64,000 nt of DNA from a candidate division BRC1 bacterium ADurb.Bin183 (GCA_002070185.1 MWCT01000005.1:141251-205250), one strand, 5' to 3'. Numbered from the stretch's first letter, positions 36,284-45,422 are shown. Notes: generated by a model from the letters alone, not told the origin. Numbers and translations are program-made.

Positions 36284-36298
36284 ATAAGGCTGAGAAAA

Positions 36299-38212
36299 TT
36301 GTCGGCAATGCCATTTTTGAAGATTTATGCAGTATGGTTTCTCCTATCTGTTATTGTATGTCCCATTATTTTGAAAATGCGAATACGCCTATTTGGGGCG
36401 TGGCTGGCGGCGCGCGCGATTTCCCCTTTCTTTTTTGCCTTGATTCTCATGCATATATTAAGATGGAGCGGCGTCGCGTGGGGCGGGTATTTATTCTGGT
36501 TAGCCGTGTCCGTTTCTGGAATGCTTGCCTTGCCTTCTTATAAAAAATATAAAAAACCTCGCGTAAAAGAATGGAGGGCTGTTGCCGAGCTTGAAATCTT
36601 TTTGCTGTTATTAGCGGTTCTATTATTTTTCATTTTTGCCGTCAACTATGGCGGCGGCGCTGCAGGGGAGAGACCGCTTGATCTGGGACTTGTGACAAGC
36701 CTTTGGTGCGCTCCAAAATTTCCGCCCCATGATTTCTGGTTTTCTGGACACACTCTGAATACCTATTATCTTGGCTCATGGACTTATGCAGCCTTAGGGC
36801 GCGGCGCAGGCGCATTGCCGCATGAATCCTATTTCGGCGGACTGATAATTCTTTGGATGCAAGTAATCTGCGCGGCTTTGCTTGCTGCAAGGCTCTTCGG
36901 TTTTAGAGGGCGCATGAACCGTTTTTTCCCAATCATGATTTTGATGATAGGACACGCGGGAGTCATTTATAATTGGTTTAACGGAGTTTCGCCGATTAGC
37001 CGCAATGCGCTAATAAGGCTGACAAGGATTATTCCTTACACAATTAATGAAAACCCTGCTGTGGCTTTTTGGGTTTCCGAGCTTCATGCCCATGTTATGG
37101 CGCTGCCGCTAATGCTGCTTTGGATTATGAGCCTTGTTCTTGCCCTCCGAAAAAAAAGTTATTTGCTTGCGGCAATGAGCGGAACGATTGGGGCGATGCT
37201 CTGCATGACGGATATGTGGCTTGCTATCCCGTCTTTGATTTGCGGATTTTCCATTCTTGCTGTGCAAAAGCGTCCTGAAATTATTTTCGCCATCAAAGCA
37301 TTCCCGCTCAAAGTTGCAGCAGCTCTGCTTGTATCTTCGGCATTCCTAATTGATTACAAAAGTTATCCCTTAAGATTTCTTCAAGTTAAAAACCCCATGA
37401 CAACCATATCTCAAATGTTAGCCCTTTTTGGTGTTATGCTGCCTTTTCTGGCAATAATTGTTTATGAAAACAAAAAAAGAATTGATGAGCGCAGATTGGG
37501 TTTCAGCATGATTGCGGCGGGAATCTTGCTGATTATATTTTGCGAATTTATCTATCTGGATAATCAATTTCCTCCACCGGGAGAAAGGCAAAATACCGTT
37601 TTTCGTTTTCATTATGCCGCGTGGATATTTCTTGCGATAGGCATCTGCGCAGCCTTTCCGCGAAAATTCAAAAAACACATTTTATCCCTGACCGTAAAAT
37701 TTTTAATCCTTCTCTTTTTTATTGGCGGAAATATCATCCCTGCTCTGGCAAATCTTTGTTATTTGATGAAAGAACAACCGACTTCGATTGATATGCGAAA
37801 AGGATTGGACAGAGGATCTTCCGGAAAAATCGAGGCGGCTGAATGGCTTTTTTCTCATACATCCGCCGGCGCTGTGATTGTTGAGAGCGCCGGTGCGCCC
37901 TATAAACGCTTTGCAACCATCTCATCCATGTCCGGCAGAATGGCGGTTCTTGGCGAAGCTGATAAGGTTTCCAATCACGCCATTCCCGCCGCCATGATTC
38001 GAGAACGGCTTGACGACGTTTACAGAATTTATCTTGATAAACCCGAATCAGATGCGGTGTTGAAAAAATATGGAGTCAAATATATTGTTCTTGGTTTATC
38101 CGAAATTCAAGCATTTCCCGGTTGTCAAAATGAGCGGCTCATCCAAAAATATGAAACGGTTTTTCAGGCGGGCGAAACAAAAATACTTCAAACAAGGGCG
38201 GACAAGAATTGA
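36299..38212 (+). CDS. DUF2298-like polytopic membrane protein
   Basis: This 637-residue protein has about 12 or more membrane helices and a C-terminal soluble domain (about residues 500-637). The loop motifs PPHDFWFSGHTLNTYYLG and YNWFNGVSPISRNALIR, followed by INENPAVAFWVSELHAHVMA, resemble DUF2298 (Chlor_Arch_YYY) proteins, which have a GT-C-like topology. The C-terminal domain (AAEWLFSHTSAGAVIVESAG, KYGVKYIVLG) is like those of GT-C enzymes. Start is TTG at 36299 with AAGG nine bases upstream, or ATG at 36308. It overlaps the next gene by four bases (TTGA), forming a two-gene membrane glycosyltransferase unit. Confidence 0.7.
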   Translation: MSAMPFLKIYAVWFLLSVIVCPIILKMRIRLFGAWLAARAISPFFFALILMHILRWSGVAWGGYLFWLAVSVSGMLALPSYKKYKKPRVKEWRAVAELEIFLLLLAVLLFFIFAVNYGGGAAGERPLDLGLVTSLWCAPKFPPHDFWFSGHTLNTYYLGSWTYAALGRGAGALPHESYFGGLIILWMQVICAALLAARLFGFRGRMNRFFPIMILMIGHAGVIYNWFNGVSPISRNALIRLTRIIPYTINENPAVAFWVSELHAHVMALPLMLLWIMSLVLALRKKSYLLAAMSGTIGAMLCMTDMWLAIPSLICGFSILAVQKRPEIIFAIKAFPLKVAAALLVSSAFLIDYKSYPLRFLQVKNPMTTISQMLALFGVMLPFLAIIVYENKKRIDERRLGFSMIAAGILLIIFCEFIYLDNQFPPPGERQNTVFRFHYAAWIFLAIGICAAFPRKFKKHILSLTVKFLILLFFIGGNIIPALANLCYLMKEQPTSIDMRKGLDRGSSGKIEAAEWLFSHTSAGAVIVESAGAPYKRFATISSMSGRMAVLGEADKVSNHAIPAAMIRERLDDVYRIYLDKPESDAVLKKYGVKYIVLGLSEIQAFPGCQNERLIQKYETVFQAGETKILQTRADKN

Positions 38213-39642
38213 GATATAAAATCCCTTATACCCACCGATGGCTTCTCCTGTTTTCAATGCTCGTATTCATTGGGCTTGGCTCATTGAAACTGGGCGCAAC
38301 AAGCCTGTGGCTGGATGAAATTATGTCTTTGGATTTTTGCGATGGCAGCTGGCGGGAGATGTATTTCGGTTTGCGAAATGATGTGCATGCGCCGTTTTTT
38401 TATATTATGTTGCGCCTTTTTATCAAACTTCTTGGAATCAGCGAGTGGACGGGGCGCCTGCCGGCATTGATGGCTGGGGCGGCGACCCTGCCGGCTTTAT
38501 ATTTCCTGACGATAGAATTAAATCCTAAAAAACCGGCGACTCTCGCAATACTCATCCTCGCCTGTTCGCCCATGTTTCTTGAATTTTCGAGAGAAGTTCA
38601 CCCCTATTCGCTCAGCGCATTTTTTTCTGTTTGCTCGTGGCTCTTTTTCCTGCGCCTTATCAAACACCCCAAAAAAAGTTCAGCTGTATGTTACGCCTTA
38701 TCAACCGGTTTTCTTCTTCTGACGTTTTATCTCGGAATCATTGTTGTCATCGCGCAATTTCTTTTTTTGCTGTTTTTCCGATTTTCCAATCGAAAAAAAA
38801 GACTCATTTTTTACGCGTGGATTGGCGGGGCGTGTGTCTTTTCAATCTGGTTGCCCATATTCATCGCTCAGGCAACCGAAAATAAAATCAGCCCTGTTGT
38901 AGGAGGGTATTTCGTCGGAGGCATTAGAGCGCGTGATTTTATCCGCCTCATAACCGACATCTTTTGGGGAACCGGCGCGCGCGAATTGAATTATATGTTG
39001 TTGGCGTCAGGCGTGTTCATTGTTCTTTTTTTTCCTCTAATTTTGTTGATGGGGCAAAAGCATATTTCCGGCTCTTCCCGTTATATCCCTTTTTGGATAT
39101 TCTGGATGCCGATTTTAATATTTACCCTTTTATCGTTTGTAAAACCATTGTATCTTTCGCGCTATTGCACCATGCTTGTCCCCTTTGCCGCGCTGCTTTT
39201 GGGTTCAGCGTTAGAAGCAATACACCATAAAGCCAAGTGGGCGGTTTTAATTTTGATAATTGCCGCGTCTCTTTTTAGCTACAATATTTATCTCAAAAAT
39301 CTTCCTCGCGAGGACTGGCGCGGCGTGGGGCAATATTTGATTTCCCAAATGAAATCGGAAGACGTTGTTGTGGCAGACAACATGACAGCCGCATCCTGTG
39401 CGGTTTATTATTTCAAAATTCTTCAGCGTCTCGAATACAATAAAAATGTTTTTCCTTTTGTATTATTCTATAATAATACCAACGGGAAATATTTGTTTTC
39501 TGACAGAACGCTATGGTATATTAAACGCCCAAAACCCGAATGTGAAAAACAACTGCAAATTATACGTAAGGAAAATATTTTTCTCAAACAAATTAACTTT
39601 AAAAGCGGTTTTACACTTTATTCATTTGCCGGAGGCAAATAA
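38209..39642 (+). CDS. GT39/ArnT-like membrane glycosyltransferase
   Basis: This 477-residue protein has about ten membrane helices. The first periplasmic loop holds the GT-C signature LWLDEIMSLDFCDGSW (an Asp-Glu pair), followed by DVHAPFFYIMLRLFIKLLG and WTGRLPALMAGAATLPALY. FLEFSREVHPYSLSAFFS is also typical. Such enzymes transfer sugars from polyprenyl-phosphate carriers on the outer face of the inner membrane. The acceptor is unknown. The TTG start at 38209 overlaps the previous stop. Codon choice is AT-rich near the 3' end. It is convergent with the secreted-protein gene, the two stop codons being adjacent (39642/39643). Confidence 0.82.
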   Translation: MRYKIPYTHRWLLLFSMLVFIGLGSLKLGATSLWLDEIMSLDFCDGSWREMYFGLRNDVHAPFFYIMLRLFIKLLGISEWTGRLPALMAGAATLPALYFLTIELNPKKPATLAILILACSPMFLEFSREVHPYSLSAFFSVCSWLFFLRLIKHPKKSSAVCYALSTGFLLLTFYLGIIVVIAQFLFLLFFRFSNRKKRLIFYAWIGGACVFSIWLPIFIAQATENKISPVVGGYFVGGIRARDFIRLITDIFWGTGARELNYMLLASGVFIVLFFPLILLMGQKHISGSSRYIPFWIFWMPILIFTLLSFVKPLYLSRYCTMLVPFAALLLGSALEAIHHKAKWAVLILIIAASLFSYNIYLKNLPREDWRGVGQYLISQMKSEDVVVADNMTAASCAVYYFKILQRLEYNKNVFPFVLFYNNTNGKYLFSDRTLWYIKRPKPECEKQLQIIRKENIFLKQINFKSGFTLYSFAGGK

Positions 39643-40392
39643 TCAGAAAAGAACCCAGTCATTGACAAGCGTGGTTGCTGTGCCGAAAAGGTAGGCGCGA
39701 ATAGAATTCAGGCGCACTTCCCGCAAACCGTTTCTGATTCCAACTTCAACCCGCCCGCCAATAGCTTCTTTTGTTTCAACTAAAAAATCGGCGACATTTG
39801 AATCGCCCGGACCTGTCCCGATTTTAATGCCGTGAACGGCTGGAGTCTCGCCATTAGACATCCATGAGATGTAATACCGTTCCCCGCTTGAAATCTTATG
39901 CGGTAATCGGGCAATGGCACCCGAAGTTTGGCGAAGATTCTTTTTTGATATAGCGTCTCGAATATAAATGTGCTTTAAACTTTCAGACTTGTTACCATCA
40001 CTCTGAACGCTTGCATCGTTTTCGAAAGATACAACAAGTTCAACGCCGCCGGCGCGAATATAGAACTCGCCTTTATCGCCATCCACGTTGGAAAACTCCA
40101 CTCCGCAGGCGATGTGGAAGTTGGGCGGAAGCGATCGCGATGGCAATGTTATCAATGCGGCTTGAGCGATATTTTTTTCGGCGTCTATTTTCAGGATGCA
40201 GTGTTTGTTCTTTAATTCCGCAGTGCCTGTTGTGTTCTTCACATCCCATGTGAGCTCGTGAATCAGGTCGTCGTCAAAATCATCCTTCCAAAGGAGGGCA
40301 CAAAAACCCGATGGCGCTCCTGAAATCATGATAAAAAGCGCAACAAGAAAAATTGTAAATACTCGAAGAAAACTCATCAGGAATTTCGCCAT
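39643..40392 (-). CDS. Secreted protein of unknown function with C-terminal D-W-V-L-F motif
   Basis: The open frame reaches 40467, but the ATG at 40392 gives a standard signal peptide (MAKFLMSFLRVFTIFLVALF, cleaved near FCA); an ATG at 40377 is another choice. The 249-residue chain has a concanavalin/laminin-like sandwich flavour: LLWKDDFDDDLIHELTWDV at the N-terminus, then many strands and IRAGGVELVVSFEND, reminiscent of 3-keto-disaccharide-hydrolase or LamG-type folds. It ends TTLVNDWVLF, matching the C-terminal motif of three other secreted proteins here. The insertion sequence ends 85 bases upstream of the ATG and may have separated the gene from its original promoter. Confidence 0.65.
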   Translation of the reverse strand: MAKFLMSFLRVFTIFLVALFIMISGAPSGFCALLWKDDFDDDLIHELTWDVKNTTGTAELKNKHCILKIDAEKNIAQAALITLPSRSLPPNFHIACGVEFSNVDGDKGEFYIRAGGVELVVSFENDASVQSDGNKSESLKHIYIRDAISKKNLRQTSGAIARLPHKISSGERYYISWMSNGETPAVHGIKIGTGPGDSNVADFLVETKEAIGGRVEVGIRNGLREVRLNSIRAYLFGTATTLVNDWVLF

Positions 40393-40477
40393 TTTATTGA
40401 TATAGTTCAATAACAAATTTCTCACAATCCTGTTTTGGAAAATCAAGCCAAAACCGGAACAACGCATGTTTACCTTG

Positions 40478-40489
40478 ATCCTTCAAAAT
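40478..40489. repeat. Left terminal inverted repeat of the insertion sequence
   Basis: ATCCTTCAAAAT, an exact inverted match to 42134-42145. Imperfect similarity extends inward to about 40506. Confidence 0.85.
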
Positions 40490-40635
40490 AGTGAAAAAAA
40501 TAAATGTGTCCGTTAGAAGATGAAAAATAGGAGGAGGCGGGAGAAATCTGGGCATGGTTTGGCTCCGCTGTTTTTGTGATTAATTTTTTTCAACTTTTAA
40601 AATCTGCCTCCTGTTTTGATTTTTTTCCGTCCCTT

Positions 40636-42039
40636 TCAACATCTCAGAATGTTGTCCCAGTAAGTGCGAAAAAGTTTTTGGATGGCATCCGGAATCCCCA
40701 GAATGGCTATCACGGTTGTGCGGGCATGGCTTATCACACGCGCCGGCAGCGTGAACAAAAGCCTCCGTATTCGCCACAGGCGCATACGCAGCGGTGTCGC
40801 GCGCTTGCGCGGTTGTCCGTCCTTGCGCATCGTCTCCCCGCGTCCGCTCCGGCGCCCGCCCAACAAATCCACAGCACGTCCCAAGACCTCCGCCAAAGAC
40901 GCCACTGCGTAAAATCCCGCATTCCGCGCATACTCCTGGCACGGCGGATGATGCAACCCCAAATCCTCAAGCGGCTCTTTGTAATAATCCTCCATCCCCA
41001 TCTTGCGGCTATATAGATACCAAACCGCCGCCGGATAACTCATTTTTCGATTCATGAGATGCCGCACGTCCGAAGGCTCCAGATCCGTTAACACGCCCGA
41101 ATAATGATAGAGGAACGTCCCCGACTCCATCCACCGACGCCCGATCAGCGTCCGCGCCTTCTTCCATCCCGCGCATTGTATCTGACACACGCATATCCCG
41201 CTTTTTTCAATCTTGCGAAACATATCGGCGCCCTTGCTTTCCCACACTATCTCCGGCAGAGCCTGCAAAACCTTTTGTGTCTCCACCAGCTTATTCGCCC
41301 CGATCACATAATGCAGACCGCATCTCTCAACATCTTCGAGCGTTGGACCATCGCCATGAAGCGAGTCCAAAAACAAAAGCGCCTTCTTGTTCAGACGAGT
41401 CGGCTTTAAAACCTCTTGTACAACGTCGGGTAACAACGAACGCAACACGGTGTTTTCCCCTTCCCCCTCGCGAGCCAGACGCTGCGCCGAGAGAACCGAA
41501 CCCACATGGAGCGTGACCCACAACAATCCCTTGCCTTTATCCGGGATGTGCTTCGTCCCCTCGCGATGCGGACTGCCCTCTAAAAGAGAGCCGTCGCCCC
41601 ACACCGGCACAAAGCCATCCATCAGGAGTTCCCGCCGCGGCGCTTTTGTCAAAACGCACCGCGCCATACGCAACAGCGCAGCATTCAGATTATGTTGAAT
41701 CTCTTTGCTCCCCAACGCCTCAAGAGAGCGCCAGAATGTCGCCTCCTCCGGCGCCTCAGAAAGACCCGCAATCGCCCGCGCCGCCTCATCCCGGCGAATA
41801 TCCTCCGTCGCATAAGTACCGCGAGAACCCGTCAACAATCCCATCACACACGACTTGATAATCGTCAGCCAGTCATAATGTCCGCGCCGTTTTGGCAGAT
41901 TTTTTTCCAGATGCGACCACAAACCCAGACGACCTGCCAGCCGCTCTGCCAACGCCAGACCGCCGAAAGCCGTTGCTTTTGCATCCTCAAAATTTATCTT
42001 GATCGCCCGCCCCTGCTTTGATTGCTTCTTATTCACCAT
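40636..42039 (-). CDS. IS1380-like DDE transposase
   Basis: The 467-residue protein has the features of an IS1380/IS4-class transposase. The first catalytic Asp lies in PVWGDGSLLEG (about residue 169), the second in LLFLDSLHGDG (about 244), and the Glu in a MGMEDYYKEPLEDLGLHHPP segment (about 350-370) that resembles the IS1380 G-x-x-E-x-x-x-K-E box. The N-terminal helical part (GLALAERLAGRLGLW) is like the IS1380 DNA-binding region. It lies between inverted repeats and appears intact, so the element may be active. Sequence composition is richer in G+C than the flanks. The exact family needs an ISfinder comparison. Confidence 0.85.
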   Translation of the reverse strand: MVNKKQSKQGRAIKINFEDAKATAFGGLALAERLAGRLGLWSHLEKNLPKRRGHYDWLTIIKSCVMGLLTGSRGTYATEDIRRDEAARAIAGLSEAPEEATFWRSLEALGSKEIQHNLNAALLRMARCVLTKAPRRELLMDGFVPVWGDGSLLEGSPHREGTKHIPDKGKGLLWVTLHVGSVLSAQRLAREGEGENTVLRSLLPDVVQEVLKPTRLNKKALLFLDSLHGDGPTLEDVERCGLHYVIGANKLVETQKVLQALPEIVWESKGADMFRKIEKSGICVCQIQCAGWKKARTLIGRRWMESGTFLYHYSGVLTDLEPSDVRHLMNRKMSYPAAVWYLYSRKMGMEDYYKEPLEDLGLHHPPCQEYARNAGFYAVASLAEVLGRAVDLLGGRRSGRGETMRKDGQPRKRATPLRMRLWRIRRLLFTLPARVISHARTTVIAILGIPDAIQKLFRTYWDNILRC

Positions 42040-42133
42040 CGGAGATCCTTTCTTTAAGTGGTTTGTTGATTTAACTCCTTAATAGAACAGGGTCTCCGGT
42101 GGGCTCTACTATTTTCATCAATAAATTTCAACA

Positions 42134-42145
42134 ATTTTGAAGGAT
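42134..42145. repeat. Right terminal inverted repeat of the insertion sequence
   Basis: ATTTTGAAGGAT, an exact inverted match to 40478-40489. It continues imperfectly inward to about 42117. Confidence 0.85.
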
Positions 42146-42182
42146 TAAGTGTTTTCTATCATTCCGGGTTAAATATCCGACA

Positions 42183-42206
42183 GGCTGCAAGAAATCCCTT
42201 GCAGCC
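42183..42206. other. Strong hairpin upstream of metG
   Basis: A perfect 9-bp inverted repeat (GGCTGCAAG / CTTGCAGCC) with a six-base loop lies 62 bases before the metG start and 37 bases from the insertion-sequence end. No T run follows on either strand, so it is not a standard terminator. It may structure the metG leader or be a protein site. Confidence 0.5.
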
Positions 42207-42268
42207 CCAAATGCGCAATGTTTTATAAATCGTGTCTTTTTGAATACGCGAAAAGAAAGGAAATTTTC

Positions 42269-44155
42269 GTGGAAAAGCGAATTTATCTGACAACTCCTAT
42301 TTATTACATCAATGCGCGTCCCCACATTGGTCACGCCTATACAACCATTGTTTGCGATGTTGTGCGCAGATTTTACAAACTGCTGGGATATGAAACTTAT
42401 TTTCTCACTGGCACGGATGAGCATGGCGATAAAATTATGCGCGCCGCCAAAGAGGCGGGGAAGCCGCCTCAGGTATATGCCGATGAAATCAGTTCTCTTT
42501 TCCGCAATCTCTGGCCAACGCTCAACATCTGCCCTGATGATTTCATCCGCACGACAGAAGAGCGGCACAAAAATGTAGTGCGGGAAATTTTACAGACCAT
42601 TTATGACAAGGGAGAAATTTACCACGCTCGATATGGAGGTTTTTACTGCACGGGATGCGAGCGCTTTTACACCGATAAGGAACTTGTGGATGGCAAGTGT
42701 CCCGACCATCTTGCCGAACCGGAGTGGATTGAGGAGGAAAATTATTTTTTTAAGATGAGCGCCCATCAGGAATGGCTAATTAAATATTTGGAAGAGAATC
42801 CGGATTTTGTCAGACCTGAACGATATCGCAATGAGGTTATTTCTTTCTTGAAAGAACCGCTAAAGGATTTGTGTATCAGCCGTCCCAAGTCGCGGCTGCC
42901 TTGGGGTATTCCGCTTCCCTTTGATGAAAATTATGTCACGTATGTTTGGTTCGACGCCCTTGTGAACTATATAAGCGCGCTTGGTTATCCCGATGGGGAT
43001 AAGTTTCAAAAGTTTTGGCATGTGGTTAATCATTTTACGGCAAAAGATATTTTAAAACCCCACGCTATTTATTGGCCTTGTATGTTGCGCGCCGCTGGAA
43101 TTCAGCCTTATCTCCACCTGAATGTCCACGGCTACTGGGTTATGGAAAAACAAAAAATTTCCAAATCGTTAGGCAATGTGGTTGAGCCGCTGAGTCTGTC
43201 AAAAACCTACGGCGTTGATGCCTTTAGGTATTTTTTATTGCGGGGCATGACCTTTGGGCTTGATTCGGATTTCAGCGAAGAGAGCATCCGCCTTCGTTTC
43301 AATAGCGATCTTGCCAATGACTTTGGCAATCTTGCCAGCCGCGTGGTTGCCATGATTCAGAAATTCTGCGGCGGCGTTATTCCAGAATCCGAAACATTGC
43401 AAGCGGAGGATATCGCCGTTCAAAAAGCATTAGATGATGTCAAGGCTTCAATCAATGAATTGCTGGATGAACTTAAATTCAACGAGTTGCTGGAAAAAAT
43501 CATGACGGTCTGCAGGTCAGTCAATAAATATATCAACGACATGGCGCCTTGGGATCTTGCGGCGAAGAAGAATACATCTCGCTTGAAGACGGTGTTGAAT
43601 ATGGCGGCAAAAACGGCATGCGGTTGCGCCCAGCTGCTCCTGCCAGTCATGCCCGTCAAAGCAGCCGAAGCTTTGCAAGCCTTCGGCATAACCAATATCA
43701 AAGATGATACCATTGAATCTGGATTTGCTGCGGGAAATAAAACAGCCTCCGCCGTCAATTTATTTCCCCGCGCCGTGATAGAAAAAAAAGAGGCGCCAGC
43801 GCCCAAACCGTCCGCTCCTGAACAGGAGTCTTCTTATATCGAATATGATGATTTTGCCAAAATTCAATTGAAAGTCGCCAAAGTCCTCAATGCGGAGCGC
43901 GTTTCCAATGCGGACAAACTTCTCAGAATTGATATTGAGGTCGGCTCGGAAAGAAGGCAGATTGTTGCGGGGATTGCAAAGGATTACCAACCTGAAGAAA
44001 TTATCGGCAAGTCTATCATTATTGTGGCAAATCTGCGCCCCCGCAAACTGCGCGGGCTCGAATCGAACGGTATGCTCCTTGCCGCCCATGGTGAAAAGGG
44101 GCTTGCTCTGGTTACTGTTGACCGCCCCATTGAATCCGGCGGTTCAGTATCCTGA
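42269..44155 (+). CDS. metG: Methionyl-tRNA synthetase with C-terminal tRNA-binding domain
   Basis: The GTG at 42269 is chosen because it has AAAGGAAA nine bases upstream and gives the conserved start MEKRIYLTTPIYYINARPHIGH; the open frame extends upstream to 42218. The 628-residue class I enzyme has the HIGH box (PHIGH, residues 18-22), a knuckle with zinc-ligand-like cysteines (YCTGCERFYTDKELVDGKC), and KISKS (about residue 295) as the KMSKS motif. After an Ala/Pro-rich linker, residues about 525-628 form a Trbp111-like OB domain (KIQLKVAKVLNAERVSNADKL) that binds tRNA and often mediates dimerisation. It charges tRNA-Met. It is followed 34 bases later by the permease gene. Confidence 0.96.
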   Translation: MEKRIYLTTPIYYINARPHIGHAYTTIVCDVVRRFYKLLGYETYFLTGTDEHGDKIMRAAKEAGKPPQVYADEISSLFRNLWPTLNICPDDFIRTTEERHKNVVREILQTIYDKGEIYHARYGGFYCTGCERFYTDKELVDGKCPDHLAEPEWIEEENYFFKMSAHQEWLIKYLEENPDFVRPERYRNEVISFLKEPLKDLCISRPKSRLPWGIPLPFDENYVTYVWFDALVNYISALGYPDGDKFQKFWHVVNHFTAKDILKPHAIYWPCMLRAAGIQPYLHLNVHGYWVMEKQKISKSLGNVVEPLSLSKTYGVDAFRYFLLRGMTFGLDSDFSEESIRLRFNSDLANDFGNLASRVVAMIQKFCGGVIPESETLQAEDIAVQKALDDVKASINELLDELKFNELLEKIMTVCRSVNKYINDMAPWDLAAKKNTSRLKTVLNMAAKTACGCAQLLLPVMPVKAAEALQAFGITNIKDDTIESGFAAGNKTASAVNLFPRAVIEKKEAPAPKPSAPEQESSYIEYDDFAKIQLKVAKVLNAERVSNADKLLRIDIEVGSERRQIVAGIAKDYQPEEIIGKSIIIVANLRPRKLRGLESNGMLLAAHGEKGLALVTVDRPIESGGSVS

Positions 44156-44189
44156 CCATTTTTAAATTGGAATAAAAGGTTACGAATCC

Positions 44190-45422
44190 ATGTTTATTAC
44201 CGCAAATATGAAAATTGGCATGAAGGAAATCTGGTCGCATAAACTGCGCTCTTTCCTGACCATGCTTGGCGTCATCTTCGGCGTTGCGGCGGTTGTTTCC
44301 ATGGTTGCCATTGCGGAGGGCGCCAAAGAGGAATCGCTCCGGCAGATTCGCCTGTTGGGCACAAATAACATCCGAATCCGCAAACTGGAACTAAAAGGCA
44401 TAGAAAAAACCAAAGCGCTCCGAAAGGCGCCCGATGGCTTGACTCGCGCGGATGCTGCCGCCTGTCAGGAGATTCTGTCGGATGTCACAAATACTGCTGT
44501 GACTCGTTCCATTAACGCGCGTCTTTTATACAAAAACGAGGTTCCTCCTTCATCAGTTATAGGCGTTACCCCCGGCTACCTTGATGTTGTCGGTCATTCA
44601 GTTCAAGAGGGGCGGTTCATCAGCGAAATGGATATCAAAGAAGCCAAGCAGGTTTGCGCGATAGGGCATGAAATCAAAAACCGTCTTTTTGCTTTGGAAG
44701 ATCCCCTTGGGAAACAGATACGGCTTGAAGGGCAAATTTTCACAGTAATCGGCGTCATGGAGAAAAAAAGTTCCGACGGAGGCATTGGCTCGCTTAAACT
44801 GGGCAATCTAAACCAGAACATCTACCTCCCCATTTCAACTTCATTCCAGCGTTTCGGCATGGATGAGCGTTCAGAACAGCTGGATGAAATATCGCTCAAA
44901 ATCAGAGAGGGCGCCGATTTGCAGGAGATTGCCCATGTTGTGAAGCGCATACTCCTTCGCCGCCATAATGATGTTGAAGATTTTGAGATTGTCATACCGG
45001 AAGAGCTCATGCGCCAGAGCCAAAAAACGCAGCGGATATTTGCCATCGTTCTGACCGCCATTGCCGGCATCTCGCTTATCGTTGGCGGCATCGGTATTAT
45101 GAATATCATGCTGGCAACAGTGACCCAGAGAACGCGGGAAATTGGAATCAGGCGCGCCATCGGGGCAACTCAGCGCCATATCCTTTTTCAATTTATTATT
45201 GAGTCGCTGACTTTAAGCCTTGTGGGGGGATTCATTGGCATATTTGCGGGCGTGGGTATGGCGAAGGCTATTGCCATTTATGCGGAATGGAAAACGCCGA
45301 TTTCCATAATTTCAATCATTGTATCCTTCAGCGTAGCGGCAATCACAGGGCTTATCTTTGGGCTTTACCCCTCCACAAAAGCGGCAAAACTTGACCCCAT
45401 CGAAGCGCTTAGATATGAATAA
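44190..45422 (+). CDS. MacB/FtsX-type ABC transporter permease
   Basis: The 410 residues have the MacB topology. One N-terminal membrane helix (SHKLRSFLTMLGVIFGVAAVV) is followed by a large periplasmic MacB_PCD-like domain (about residues 45-265, with VTPGYLDVVGHSVQEGRFIS) and three C-terminal helices, with the coupling motif RTREIGIRRAIGATQRHIL between them. The end KAAKLDPIEALRYE is typical. MacB-type permeases move signals or substrates across the periplasm through conformational change. No ATPase (LolD/MacB NBD) or membrane-fusion gene lies alongside, so partners are encoded elsewhere. It ends 270 bases before rpoD. Confidence 0.87.
   Translation: MFITANMKIGMKEIWSHKLRSFLTMLGVIFGVAAVVSMVAIAEGAKEESLRQIRLLGTNNIRIRKLELKGIEKTKALRKAPDGLTRADAAACQEILSDVTNTAVTRSINARLLYKNEVPPSSVIGVTPGYLDVVGHSVQEGRFISEMDIKEAKQVCAIGHEIKNRLFALEDPLGKQIRLEGQIFTVIGVMEKKSSDGGIGSLKLGNLNQNIYLPISTSFQRFGMDERSEQLDEISLKIREGADLQEIAHVVKRILLRRHNDVEDFEIVIPEELMRQSQKTQRIFAIVLTAIAGISLIVGGIGIMNIMLATVTQRTREIGIRRAIGATQRHILFQFIIESLTLSLVGGFIGIFAGVGMAKAIAIYAEWKTPISIISIIVSFSVAAITGLIFGLYPSTKAAKLDPIEALRYE

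Larger units (their letters stand above)
40478..42145 (-). mobile_element. Complete IS1380-like insertion sequence with terminal inverted repeats
   Basis: Inverted repeats bound a 1668-bp element. The outer 12 bases are a perfect match (ATCCTTCAAAAT at 40478-40489; its complement at 42134-42145), and similarity continues imperfectly for about 17 more bases. Inside is one intact transposase gene. No target-site duplication is visible (flanks CCTTG and TAAGT), which suggests an old insertion or later rearrangement. Coding G+C is higher than in the neighbours. Confidence 0.88.

Noticed and set aside
8524..40392. PEP-CTERM/exosortase or T9SS explanation for the shared C-terminal motif
   Set aside because: No Pro-Glu-Pro, no terminal membrane helix and basic cluster, and no T9SS-type C-terminal domain are present in any of the four proteins.
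41104..42021. Several plus-strand open frames opposite the transposase gene
   Set aside because: They are GC-rich shadows of the transposase frame, lack ribosome sites and show no domain.
40473..42150. Target-site duplication around the insertion sequence
   Set aside because: The flanks (CCTTG and TAAGT) are not direct repeats under any reasonable end assignment.
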